Source of the DNA: Gracilaria caudata
Taxonomy: Eukaryota; Rhodophyta; Florideophyceae; Gracilariales; Gracilariaceae
Assembly (NCBI GenBank): GCA_030374735.1
Contig: JASCIV010000080.1
Coordinates: forward strand, 1 to 52,825
DNA: 52,825 bases
Direction: 5' to 3'
Positions 30,409-40,070 of this stretch are shown here, piece by piece (position 1 is the stretch's first letter; the number at the start of each line of letters is the position of its first letter). Under the pieces are notes generated by a model, which was given only the letters and a program-made list of their open reading frames with translations, was not told the DNA's origin and did not search any database. The position numbers and the translations under genes are program-made.

Positions 30409-31193
30409 GGATGAGCAGCCTTTGGCGAGCGTCAGTATGCCGTGAGTAATGTTGCTCGATGCAGCTGACAGGCATTTGACGCGCTATTTTCTGGAACGAT
30501 GCGCTTCGCACAGTGGTGTGATTTCGCTGATGGACGGGGGACTGGCGTTGGGAGAGAGGAATATGGCTATGACGGACAGTCCGAGTGTTGATGAGAGCGA
30601 CAACATGTCGAGGCTTCAGCGGCCGATGCGCAGCCAGCGCCGGCTGTGAAGCGCGAAGGGGCGGGGCGGCTGCTGGCAGCAGCAGCCTGCTGCGGACTGC
30701 GGCAGGCGATCATCGCCATGCGTGATGGCACTGCGAGGCGTCACGCCTCGTCGTTCACGCTCAGCGCTTGTTGAGCACTATGGGACCGAAACGTGTATAT
30801 CTCCAAAACGTGTACGCGTGGACAGCATACTGATAGACGCGTGCACTCGTTGTGACGTAGTGACCTCGTGCCGAGGCGACTTGGCGAATTGCTTGCGGCG
30901 CGTGCACATGCAGCGACAAAACTACCTATGGATTCATACGACCTACACCAGCGACGCGAGACAGACGAATGTAACATTACGTTGTAGAACACGATTTTAG
31001 GGCGTTTTGGCGCGTAGCATTACATGCGTGCACCCGCTGTGTGTAGGCAGCAGCACACAGCGTTTTCACCTTCACGAAAGTACGGTACGTCTTGACGTCA
31101 ACCCGCCCCCCTCATAAACATCAGCGCGCTCACAAAAAAAAAAAAAAACTCACGCAAATGCCAGCGTTTATTGGCTGGACTCCTCAGCGCACC
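30409..31193. other. Intergenic, G+C/CpG-rich
   Basis: There is no gene. It contains a GCAGCAG/CTGCTGC-rich imperfect dyad near 30670-30700, a TGACGTCA palindrome at 31093-31100, and a 15-17-base A run near 31134 (a T run just past the end of the ARID gene on its own strand). Confidence 0.45.
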
Positions 31194-32156
31194 TCAACTG
31201 CGCTCGTCAAACTGCCCATGAGCGCCGCCACCATACCGCCAGCCTGCGTGCGCACCCGACGAGCGAAACGACGATATTGCGGACGTTAACGTCGTCAACG
31301 GCGGTAATCGCGGCAACGCCTCCTCATAAGAGCCTTGTGTTCGTAATGTGGCGTCCACACTCGACGTTCGCCATCCATAATTTAGGCTGTGCGCGCTCTG
31401 CGGCGCCGTGGCGTATGCATGCGGCTCACTCAGTCGGCGCACCTTTCTGCGCGGACTGCTCAATTCACTGTCGTGTAGCTGCTTGTGCGCTTGATACGCG
31501 TGTTGTTGTGGCGGTGAGGCGTTTTGCGTACGTGAAGATGGTTCTGAAAATGAGTCAGCTCCACAGATTTGCATCAGTTTGTTCTCGTAATGATGCATGA
31601 GCGACTGATGCGCGCGTCGAAGCACGGTAGCGGCGCTGGTACACGGCTTTGTCAGTCGTAGTTGTTTTGCAAGTACCACAAACCCTCTCTTCTCAATCAC
31701 GGTATGAATACCACCCAGCAGCAATATCTGCTGCGCGAACAGAAACAGGTCCAATTTTGAGCCCGACACGGTAGGCAACTTCGGCACCAACCCATATATC
31801 TCGAAATGAAACGCGCGCCAATCCGCCAAGAATCGTTCCTCTCTACTGCTGGTGTGCGGCGGCACACGCGTTGAAAACGCGTTGGACAGCATCACCACGC
31901 CCAGATTATTGGCCGCTCTCACGCACGGATGGTCGTCGCCGTATCTGCCGCAGATGATCACACGATTGCCCAGCTTGATGAGAGGACACGGTACCACCGG
32001 CATATCCAAGATATCCACCGGTAATCTGCCAGAGTAGTCGCCAGGTGCAAGCGGCTCGCGCTCGTGCTGCGCCGTGTGCGCCGTGTGCGCCGCGGCCACG
32101 CCGTCGCGCGCAGCGTCGCTGGAGTCGCGCAGAGCGCGGTGATACGGACTGGCCAT
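31194..32156 (-). CDS. ARID-domain DNA-binding protein
   Basis: A protein of about 320 residues. A central ARID/BRIGHT domain is visible: EERFLADWRAFH, KLPTVSGSKLDLF, LLLGGIHTVIEKRGFVVLAK and the ending helix HQSLMHHYE. ARID proteins bind DNA and recruit chromatin-remodelling complexes. No other known domain is present. The C-terminal third is Ser/Arg/His-rich and probably disordered. The ATG at 32156 (MASPYHRAL) is preferred. The frame stays open to 32483 in highly basic low-complexity sequence that is probably leader, and an ATG at 32183 is also possible. The gene region is much richer in CpG and CGCG than most of the window. The adjacent 4CXXC zinc-finger gene lies upstream on the same strand. 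Confidence 0.75.
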   Translation of the reverse strand: MASPYHRALRDSSDAARDGVAAAHTAHTAQHEREPLAPGDYSGRLPVDILDMPVVPCPLIKLGNRVIICGRYGDDHPCVRAANNLGVVMLSNAFSTRVPPHTSSREERFLADWRAFHFEIYGLVPKLPTVSGSKLDLFLFAQQILLLGGIHTVIEKRGFVVLAKQLRLTKPCTSAATVLRRAHQSLMHHYENKLMQICGADSFSEPSSRTQNASPPQQHAYQAHKQLHDSELSSPRRKVRRLSEPHAYATAPQSAHSLNYGWRTSSVDATLRTQGSYEEALPRLPPLTTLTSAISSFRSSGAHAGWRYGGGAHGQFDERS

Positions 32157-32568
32157 GTGTGCGAGAACGGAGCGCACGCACATGAGGGACGTCGTCGACG
32201 CTCTCGGCGTGCGTGAGTGTGAGTGTGCTTGTACAAGTTCACGTGCCTGGCGCGGCGAGTGGCGGCGCGGCTCTACATTGCGCTGTATGTTTGTTGAAGC
32301 GCAACCTACGCGCACCCGCCGCGCGCAGCTGCGTGATTTGCGCGTTTTCGGAGCGCCAAAAACGTCGCGTCCGCGCGACAACTGTGGCTGTATGCGCGGC
32401 GTCGCGTGCGCACTGTAAACGACGCGATGGCGTTGCTGTATGCGCTTGTGAGGCTCGTCGCGTTTTGGAAACATACACATCACGGTCCGTGATTCACAGA
32501 TGACTTCTCTCTAGAGAGTGTAGTGTACCTTTACTCTGTACAAACGCTAACATACCTGTGTGTGCCCA
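32157..32568. other. Spacer with open but low-complexity frames
   Basis: Very CpG-rich. Several overlapping frames are open merely because stop codons are rare at this composition. I treat it as the ARID 5' leader and promoter. Confidence 0.45.
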
Positions 32569-33585
32569 TTACACCGACTCAAATTGATTCAAAGCCCGTT
32601 CCTCCAACGCAAGCTCCGCGCGTTTTCGTCTCAACTCCAGCACCTTCTTGCGCTGCTTACTATCGTTCTTCATTCTTCGTCGAAGATTATTCTTTGTGTA
32701 CTGATGACAGCGTGCCTTCTTCGGACACACTCCCTCGCAATGCGTGCATTTCCATTCCGCACGCGGCGTGCTACATTTCACCCCAATCTCCTCGCGATGC
32801 AACATCAGGCACTTCTCACACACAACCTTCCGGCACAACCCGACCATCACGTTGGCGCATTGCGCCACTGCCACCGTCTTCGAATTACGCCCGCATATGT
32901 GACAGTACTTGGAAGCCGATGCGCCCTTGGAGAACCGAAGTTTGGGCCGTGAATCGCCCCATGACGAGCTTTCTGCAATGCCATGCGCTGCCTTTGTAAT
33001 CGGCTGTGCTAAACATGACGCCGGAACCACTGTTTGCCGGATCGGTACTGATGTCCATTCCGCGCCTCCATGTTGTGTCTTCACTGCCTCACGTGCTGAG
33101 ATCCCCTCCAAGCTTGCGTGTACGCTTTGTTCTGTCGAATCATTGTATTGTGCGAGTGGTAGTTGAGACAGTTCACATTCAGAGCGCTCGTCCTGTGCCG
33201 TTACACGTATGCTTGATTGCGTTACTTGTTGTTCATTCGTAGTGGGAAGCAGACATGACAGATAGTCGGATACCGCCATGTGTTCTTCTACAAACAAGTT
33301 TGGTGAACACACATCCACGTAACCATGTTCAGGTATTGGCGGTTGTTGCAGTTGTTGTACCAGGTCCCATTCCGACGAACTTAGCACCTCATTCACGTCA
33401 TGCGTCGTGTGCCCGTACGAAGGAGCAGTCACATCTGACAAAAGTAGTTGAAGCGCGGGCGTTTTCGCTGCCGATTTGTTCTCACTTTCAGGCTGCAAAG
33501 CGATCGATGGAGATGCATGATACATTGTATGCGAGATGATGCGTGAAGAAGAAGTGTGTTCGTCCCACATTCGTTGGCGTGACAT
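32569..33585 (-). CDS. zf-4CXXC_R1 (CDCA7-like) zinc-finger protein
   Basis: A 338-residue protein. The first ~215 residues are Ser/Gln/Thr-rich and look disordered. The C-terminal ~100 residues hold a cysteine cluster: YCHICGRNSK, QCANVM.GLCRKVVCEKC, WKCTHCEGVCPKKARCHQY, then a basic NNLRRRMK tail and a coiled-coil-like Lys/Arg/Glu end. Spacing matches the zinc-finger domain of the CDCA7/R1 group, which in animals and plants works with the HELLS/DDM1 remodeller to maintain DNA methylation. The family is established, but the role here is inference. The ATG at 33585 is the first in frame. A tandem same-strand neighbour is the ARID protein. Confidence 0.68.
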   Translation of the reverse strand: MSRQRMWDEHTSSSRIISHTMYHASPSIALQPESENKSAAKTPALQLLLSDVTAPSYGHTTHDVNEVLSSSEWDLVQQLQQPPIPEHGYVDVCSPNLFVEEHMAVSDYLSCLLPTTNEQQVTQSSIRVTAQDERSECELSQLPLAQYNDSTEQSVHASLEGISAREAVKTQHGGAEWTSVPIRQTVVPASCLAQPITKAAHGIAESSSWGDSRPKLRFSKGASASKYCHICGRNSKTVAVAQCANVMVGLCRKVVCEKCLMLHREEIGVKCSTPRAEWKCTHCEGVCPKKARCHQYTKNNLRRRMKNDSKQRKKVLELRRKRAELALEERALNQFESV

Positions 33586-34151
33586 GTGCGTTCAATGCAA
33601 ACTTGATAACGGTCTGCAAAAGTGCGATACTAATGATATCGTTGTGAATTGAACACTGTAACTAGGTGCCGCAACCTCAACACAACGGGTGCATGCAGCG
33701 AGGGAGGGGACCGACGGACGCATCGTACGTAACAGAGGAAAGGACGTGGCGACTTATGAAGCGCGCCGAGCGCAGTGGCAAACAACGAGTGGTTGTAATG
33801 AGCAGGGAATGCTTTACGAATGTGTGCGATGCGTGGTGCGATTAGTGGGCGGCTTGTTAGTGAGCGATGGAACTTGACGATTGCTGAACGAATTACCCCA
33901 CAACTGCTTTTGCCGTCGAGCTTCTCTATTGCGTGGCGTGATTGAATGGCGAAGAATTGGTCGCTGAGCGGGCGGTGCGCAACGGTACGTTTGAGGAAGC
34001 AGATAAAATCTGCATCAGCTCTGCAAGTATTGAAAAAGCTGTGTACGGTTGTTTGACGGTCAGCACCGCGGTGGCACTGACGCACGACGAGCAATCCGAG
34101 CTCGTCGTCCCCGAAACGCGCGTTGCACCTGTACAAAAGTAAATCTTGTCT
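33586..34151. other. Intergenic, no gene seen
   Basis: This is the spacer between NOP16 and the zinc-finger gene, both minus strand. Nothing was recognised. Confidence 0.45.
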
Positions 34152-34655
34152 TCATCGCTTCGCGTTGGTGGCATCTACCATGCGCATACGTTCTACCTTC
34201 TTCCGCAGTTGATTGGGCGTCCACTGCAAGTAGTTTAGCTTGATATCACGTGCCATTGCTTCCCAGTCCTCCCCATGACGCCCAAGCATTGCCTCTAACG
34301 CCCTTCTCTCCCCGGGATGTACCACAATATTGCGCCGTTCCTCACGAGAGGCCTCCTTCTCAAGCTCCATCACAACTGAATCTGAATTGTTTGCAATACC
34401 CTGTATGGGGATGCATATCTTTTTCTCAGCCGTTGTTTTCTTGATATGGTTCACCGACGCCTGAAGACCAATCTTGGCGAGATTCTTCTCTGGCGTAAGT
34501 TGCGAATTCCACGCGGAACGAATTGTCTGATGGACAACTGCCGAAGCTCGCGGCCGAATGGATCGTTGTTTCGCCGCTCGTTTCTTGGCTGCTCTCTTGG
34601 CGCTCTTGTAGAGCTTGGTCATACCTTTCCGAGAACCTGGTCGCGGTTTACTCAT
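34152..34655 (-). CDS. NOP16: Nucleolar protein NOP16
   Basis: A 167-residue nucleolar factor for 60S ribosomal subunit assembly. It has the highly basic N-terminus of the family, then AWNSQLTPEKNLAKIGL, and the C-terminal signature HGEDWEAMARDIKLNYLQWT followed by PNQLRKKVERM, which matches the conserved NOP16 end. The ATG at 34655 is chosen. The frame extends nine more bases to a GTG. No intron. Length is normal for the family. Confidence 0.86.
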   Translation of the reverse strand: MSKPRPGSRKGMTKLYKSAKRAAKKRAAKQRSIRPRASAVVHQTIRSAWNSQLTPEKNLAKIGLQASVNHIKKTTAEKKICIPIQGIANNSDSVVMELEKEASREERRNIVVHPGERRALEAMLGRHGEDWEAMARDIKLNYLQWTPNQLRKKVERMRMVDATNAKR

Positions 34656-34927
34656 ATTGCCCACAAGCCGGATGAGGAGGAGGAGAAGAACGAAAGCAAA
34701 TCGTTCTAGTAAGGCGTTGCCGAGAAGTTGATGTTTGAGAGAGAGAGAGAAGTGTGTTTATTTCTGTTTTAGCACTTGCACTTGCTTCGAAAGCAGCGCC
34801 GTCGGGCGACTTGTTGAGTGTAGTGCAAGACAGGGCCTGCAAAATGGAATCCATTTTTGACTGTTCGTATGATACCCTGGCTGTGGGCGCTTTTTTAAAC
34901 CATCTGCCTTTTGGCATCGTTTTGCTC

Positions 34928-34966
34928 TTATTCTCCTTGTGAATAGCAAGCTATTCAGGAGAATAA
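34928..34966. repeat. Hairpin with 17-bp stem
   Basis: TTATTCTCCT (34928-34937) pairs with AGGAGAATAA (34957-34966), and GAATAGC (34941-34947) pairs with GCTATTC (34950-34956). There is a 3-nt bulge on one side and a 2-nt loop. Confidence 0.65.
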
Positions 34967-34967
34967 A

Positions 34968-34995
34968 AACCCCGGTTTTTCAGAAAGACCGGGTT
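34968..34995. repeat. Small hairpin overlapping insertion boundary
   Basis: AACCCCGGT (34968-34976) pairs with ACCGGGTT (34988-34995) with one bulged C. The right arm lies within the left 13-bp flank of insertion copy B. Confidence 0.5.
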
Positions 34996-35096
34996 CTTCT
35001 TCGTCTTTATTCTGGAAGTTGTGCTCTAATTCCTAACACAACCAAGCAGCACCTAGAGGTACTTCTCTCTCCTTAAGAAGGCCAGACCGGGTTCTT
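34986..35096 (-). mobile_element. Candidate ultra-short retroposed element, copy B
   Basis: An 85-bp body (34999-35083), read on the minus strand, is about 96% identical over ~78 bp to copy A at 24627-24704. It is flanked on both sides by the 13-mer AGACCGGGTTCTT (34986-34998 and 35084-35096), which differs from the flanks of copy A. It ends in AATAAAG plus a GA-rich tail on its own strand. Two copies with different perfect flanking repeats are what independent insertions leave behind. Confidence 0.6.
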
Positions 35097-36264
35097 GTTC
35101 TCCTTCTGCTATGGACGCACGACAACAAGATGCGACCTCACGGTAATGCTGCTCGATGTTGTCAGAGCAGGTAAAATGCCAGCTGCGCTACATGTCCGGT
35201 GTAGGCTATCATAGGAGGCTGTCGTGGGCGTACATGAGTGTGACCACAGATGTTAACCTAGATGTTAAATTGATTCAAGGTTCTTCGTAGGACGAGATTA
35301 ATGTGTTGGAAACCTGTTGATTATCTTGACATACGCATGGAACTTTCATGAATACTTGTGTTATAAGTTAAAAAGGAAGCTTGTTACACGTTACATCCAG
35401 TAGGCCGGACGGTCTCGCAGGATTATCCGGTGCGTGTCCCTTTCTGAACTTCGAACATAGGGCGTTTATGCGACCTATAAAGAAAAACAAGGCAAACGAA
35501 CAGAGCGTTCTTCTGTGGTAACCGCCTAGAAGAACAGGCAAAGAAGATGACAAAGAGGCAGACTATCATATTGCAGTCGACCCAAGTAATGCATGTGCTT
35601 GCGCTGGGTCGTTCTGATTGTGGTAGTATGAATACCGGCCTAAGCCGCCTATAATAATTGTACGACCCTCCGCTGGCTTTATAGACACCGCCCACTGCCT
35701 TACTGCGCTCTGACATCATAATCTATAGGATCGTATCTCCAAGGTAGAGACTTGTCTGCAATTGTCGCCCAATTGTGCTGAACTCTGTTAAGCACCATGT
35801 CCTAAGGTGTCCGGAGAGGACTCTGTCTTTGTCTTTGCCTTCTCTTCGTGATCGTCAGCATCTTGTTGAAGTCAGATTATTCGGAAATGGCCTGAAAATG
35901 TACCGGCCTTCTTCGCGAGAGAGCGTTTCTTCGAACGGAAACGGCCAATGCCCACCCTTTCGTACATAAACTGAAAGAGAGCGAGACATTCATCATCCAG
36001 GTCAATTATCTACAATGCGCAGATGGGCAATTTCAAGGATTTGTGCCAGAAATTATGTTTGAGATTCCACACCTTGCCGACAAAGCATGCCTTTTTTTGC
36101 TGAATCGATTCGGTTCGAGATGCTGACCTTCGTTGATTCACCCTCCAATTGTACGTCGCGCACTCTCCCACAGATAACAGATTATGAGAAACGACGCAAA
36201 GTAACAGATTTACATATTCTTTGTGTTTGCCCAAAAGCATGTGAACAAAGTTGTTGCTCGGAAA

Positions 36265-36732
36265 ATGGATGAAGCTGTTGATTCTGGCTTACAAAGTGAC
36301 CTCAGGGAACGGCAGCCTAAAAGTGCGGCAGATGAGAAGTCCGTAAGCCATCGAAAAGTAATTGAGTCATGTATGAATCGACTCTTGTTGGTTGCATTGA
36401 AGGATGGACGTCTTATTGAAGGGAGACTCGACTGTTACGACAGGCAAGGTAATATGATCTTAATCAATGCTTCGGATGTGACGCGAGAGACTGATAAGCC
36501 ATTCGGTCGTTCATTTCGATTGGGAACGGTGATGGTACCAGGAGGTGTCACGTCCCAAGTGCTGTTGCACACGCAAAAGGATAGCAAAACGAAGGACAAT
36601 CGCCCACAATCGCTGCAAAACGAGACACCCGGAGCCGTCAGAGAAATCCAAGATCCAGCGCGGAGTTTAGGCGCTTTCGGACCCGCGAAAGTGGGCAAAG
36701 GGGAGCATGGTATGCCACCAGCGAAACAATAG
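36265..36732 (+). CDS. NAA38: NAA38/LSMD1-like Sm-fold protein (NatC auxiliary subunit)
   Basis: A 155-residue protein with an Sm-like fold at about residues 32-100: MNRLLLVALKDGRLIEGRLD, CYDRQGNMILINASD, then a segment ending GTVMVPGGVTSQVLL. This arrangement and the Val-Pro-Gly in the last strand match NAA38, the small subunit of the NatC N-terminal acetyltransferase, better than canonical Lsm or Sm proteins. The C-terminal ~55 residues are polar and probably disordered, longer than in animal NAA38. The ATG at 36265 is chosen. The frame opens 14 codons earlier only with a GTG. The gene converges on MsrA, 243 bp away. A general Lsm protein is the main alternative. Confidence 0.68.
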   Translation: MDEAVDSGLQSDLRERQPKSAADEKSVSHRKVIESCMNRLLLVALKDGRLIEGRLDCYDRQGNMILINASDVTRETDKPFGRSFRLGTVMVPGGVTSQVLLHTQKDSKTKDNRPQSLQNETPGAVREIQDPARSLGAFGPAKVGKGEHGMPPAKQ

Positions 36733-36975
36733 ACATCAACATTCATATCAATTCGTATCGTAACATCATCGGAGGGTGTAAAGAATACTGTGTCGAAAGA
36801 GTGGCTCGCACATCCAGAGAAGTACTGGTTCGAGTATTTACTAAACTCATTTTGAACACCATGCGCAACGAGAACACGTCTAGAAGCACTTCTAGCAGTT
36901 TGGGAAGTGGGCTCTATATACCACATGCTGGCTCGGCGTAGTCAACATTTTCAGTGGCACGACATATTCAGTCGT

Positions 36976-38051
36976 TCACATCTTCCTCGGCATATAAAGT
37001 CCAGTTCCGCCAAGTCCGCAATAGCCCATTGGGTTCTTGTGTAGGTATTGCTGATCTGGTTATAGGAAATCGAATTGTTACAAGTTAGTACCTCAAAGAA
37101 AGCATTTGACACGCGCAGTTCTGGAGGAGAGGTTATTGACCTACGGTATTCTTCAGCATAGAAATACTGGGGGGCTGGTTGGATCTCAGTGGCAATACTC
37201 TTGCGACCAGCTTCTTCTAGTAATGCGTTGAAGTGGGTTCGAGTCTCTTCCGCGGCCTGCTTTTGTTCTTCATTGTAGTAGTAGATCACAGAACCTAGAG
37301 AGGACGCAAGTCTCATGGGTTAGAAATTGTCACATATGAAAAGTGTAGTGAATCTGGTGATGAAGAAGAGAGACGTACGATACTGTGTGCCGACGTCGTT
37401 TCCTTGCCTGTTCTTCTGCGTTGGGTCGTGAGCTTCCCAAAAGACATTCAGCATATCCTCATATGAAATTTTCGAACTGTCAAACACGACATTGACAACC
37501 TGTTGATAAGATTAGTTCTTACGATTAGCATTGTCGGACCATTCAGAAGGAAAAGCGTTCATCAGTAAATGATGTGCGTCGACTTACCTCAGCATGACCT
37601 GTCCGGCCAGAACACACTTGTCTGTACGTGGGAAATTCCGTTTCGCCACCTGCGTAACCCACACTGGTAGTGTACACTCCCTCCTTCTTCCAGAACTTCC
37701 TTTCAGCACCCCAGAAGCTATGTTGAGGCGGTGAGGCGTTGTTAGTAAGCATTTGGTCGCAGGAACTCACGCGTGCTTTCAAACATACCATCCTAGTCCA
37801 AACATGGCCACTTGGAGTGGAGCTTGCCATCCTCCAGGTGGTGGAGCGATGGGAGTACCTAAAACGACGTGTTTCGACGGCGGTGCTATGGGAGTTGCTG
37901 TCATGGAGGTATTCGGTCGCTTCAAGTTCTGAAACCAGACGAAAGGACCCATGGCAGCTTGCGTGCAGCGTTTTCGAGGGCGTACGGGACTGACCGCGCG
38001 ATGAAGAGGGCGTAGCGAGACTGGAAGCGGCTGAACGAAAGCTTTTTGCAT
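36976..38051 (-). CDS. MSRA: Peptide methionine-S-sulfoxide reductase A, five exons
   Basis: MsrA reduces methionine-S-sulfoxide in proteins. Exons: 38051-37789, 37717-37588, 37499-37379, 37294-37145 and 37055-36976, about 247 residues in all. The introns are 71, 88, 84 and 89 nt with donors GTATGT, GTAAGT, GTACGT and GTAGGT. Joining gives GLGCFWGAERKFW (catalytic Cys), SVGYAGGETEFPTYRQVCSG, GHAEVVNVVFD, QKNRQGNDVGTQYRSVIYYY, EEYHQQYLHKNPMGYCGLGG, i.e. the complete family sequence with the resolving-type Cys near the end. The first intron is phase 2 and splits the catalytic Cys codon TG|C. The ~80-residue N-terminal extension is Arg/Ser/Pro-rich with almost no acidic residues, which suggests plastid or mitochondrial import. 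The ATG at 38051 is the first in frame. Confidence 0.92.
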
Positions 38052-39227
38052 GGTTGGGCCGTCGGAATGTTTTGAGAAGCGAACCAAGTCAGTCCAGCAT
38101 GCAGAAGGTCCCTTTCTTAAGAAGAAGGAACGAACGAACTTTATCTGTTAACCCTATCTGATGAGTTTGCCGAGCTGTGTATGGAAGTTACCGACATGGC
38201 CGGAGCACCACTTTGTGACAAGTACCCGGCCCTCGTACGAGTTATCACCTTATTTGCGGGTAGAAGATTCTTGAGTCAGCCACTCAGCGGAGCCCACATT
38301 TTTTTAATGGTGAAGTTACGGATTTGTCTCAACACATGGCGCGCAATGTGCGTGATGCATTTCCGACCGCAAATAAGCTTATTTTTGGCATATTCGACTT
38401 ACCGCTTGTACCTTTGGGGCGGTCCATTGCGCAATGTGGAGATATATCACAATGTTTGCAAGCTGAACTCGTGACCTTCCATTGTTTCTGATTGATATGT
38501 TCTTGGCGTATGGGCAGAGCAATGAGATACTTCTGAGGATGCAGAACTCATCTGAGTCTCTAGCAAGCTCCGCGGCCAACGATGAGCAACAAAGACAGAG
38601 GGGTTGACGTCAACCTTGACGTGGTCCAAGAGTATACACTATTCCTATGGTGGAAAGCAAGGACACCGCGGCGAAATGAGTGAAACCGTAAGAGCTGCTA
38701 GAAGAAGAACGTCCATCTACCGCGTCTAAAGGCTTTCAGCTATCTGGCTGAAGCGTAGTGTTACACTGGATTCTCCTACCGTTGCATGTTTGCCTAAAAA
38801 GGCCTCGCGGACTTGAAGGCTTAGGCCTTTCGCACGCAAAACGCGACCTCCAAAGGAAAGAGTGAGTTTTGCCGCGTTGAGGAGGTTGGCATCTACCGAT
38901 TTTTGGGTCGCAACGACCTCAAGCAGACTCAAACGTTTAGAATACTCTGACTTGTAGTTGAACGTTAACTGTTTCCTTTCGATCGACACTCACTGTCATA
39001 GCAAGGACATGAGATAAGTAAATACAGGATTCCCCCAGTAGACAACGCGCTTATACGCTGTCGGAACGAAAGAGTAGCACTGGAACGAAAATCTGTTATC
39101 GATGGTTCGGTATAAAAGTACAAATATATAAACTCGTCAAAGCCATCAAAACTCAGGAATAGGATTGTTCGAAACACCACTATCGGTTCGTCTCTTCCAC
39201 TGATCTTGACGGCATTGCTCTGGGAAA
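38052..39227. other. Divergent intergenic region
   Basis: It includes an exact 14-bp palindrome GGTTGACGTCAACC (38602-38615) with a TGACGTCA core, and GAAC microsatellite-like sequence near 38125. A minus-strand frame at 38726-38986 reads like protein but has no ATG and no clean acceptor, so it is not called. Confidence 0.4.
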
Positions 39228-39936
39228 ATGAGCTCTCCCTACCCGACGCACATCAAAGCCCCAGTCCGGTACACTCCGACTGTCGCGCTCGAGCATTCCC
39301 AGCTTATGAGACTGTATGAACTGGCGATGCCAGCCATCGAAGATCTTTCCTGGGAAGATGTTGCCACCAGCTCGGTCGTAAAACTTAAGGAGTATTCAAA
39401 TGTATACGGTAAGCATGATCCATACAAAGCCCCTCGAACCATCGCATAAAGACTAACCAGAAGTAGGTGCTCGTGCGGAAGGGCTTCGATTGCCTCGTTG
39501 TCGTGCAGAGCTGGAAACGTTCTTCACTGCTTTGCTTCATGCTCGCCATGCCGCACCATCGTCTGTCTCCAAACAGGTGCAGTTGAAGTCTCACGAAGAA
39601 ATGTTCGACAGCAAAAGTAAAATACACCCCAATGTACGGGAGCTGGCGTTGGAAAACGGATTAGGGTTTCATTTGTCTCAGCGTTACGAAATAGACACTG
39701 TTGCAGCAGTGGTGCAGTTCGCATCTGAAGAGGGCGGGAAATGGGCAGACGAGAGCACCGCGCTCAGTGCTGCGGTAATCATGGAAGAAATTGCAAATGC
39801 TGCTGAGAGGAAAGTAACGCGAGTGACCGGAGCTAGTGAAGGAAAGATCGAAATGTCTGGCGCATTGGATTGTCTGAGGAGCAGTGGCCCTTGGAAAGGA
39901 TGGTGCGGGTTCAGAAGCGGTATGCAGCGAAAGTGA
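39228..39936 (+). CDS. Unrecognised protein, at least two exons
   Basis: Not recognised. Exon 1 (39228-39408) starts with an ATG in good context and ends at donor GTAAGC. Exon 2 resumes at 39467 after GAAGTAG (or at 39461 after AACCAG, adding two residues in the same frame). The intron is about 58 nt. The unspliced 3' end gives about 216 residues. A second donor GTATGC at 39920 and acceptor TTCGCAG ending at 39960 would instead extend the product to a stop at 40070 (about 247 residues). The product is helical, soluble, without signal peptide, and acidic-to-neutral (ELETFFTALLHARHA, VRELALENGLGFHLSQRYE). The reading frame is sustained and amino-acid use looks genuine. Confidence 0.5.
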
Positions 39937-40070
39937 ATGTTGTTGTACCTCACTTCGCAGTTTCAAGGCACAACGTGGTTGTACGCTTTCAGTGTGGGAG
40001 CAACCCCTGTCTCATAGAACCCGCGGACTGGGCTCAAATGTTGTGCTGCCAAGACAGTGCATACTGCTGA

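Larger units (their letters stand above)
34656..36264. other. Intergenic with hairpins and a mobile-element candidate
   Basis: No established gene. It contains a GA microsatellite near 34737-34752, two hairpins (34928-34966, 34968-34995) and the second copy of the short insertion (34986-35096). An 89-codon minus-strand frame beginning with ATG at 34917 reads like protein for its first ~65 residues, but there is no match that I know. Confidence 0.45.

Noticed and set aside
32213..32503. Overlapping plus-strand frames
   Set aside because: Open because of CpG-rich composition opposite the ARID leader; no motif.
38726..38989. Protein-like 87-codon minus-strand frame
   Set aside because: No ATG, and the obvious acceptor upstream would bring an in-frame TGA; kept only as a note.
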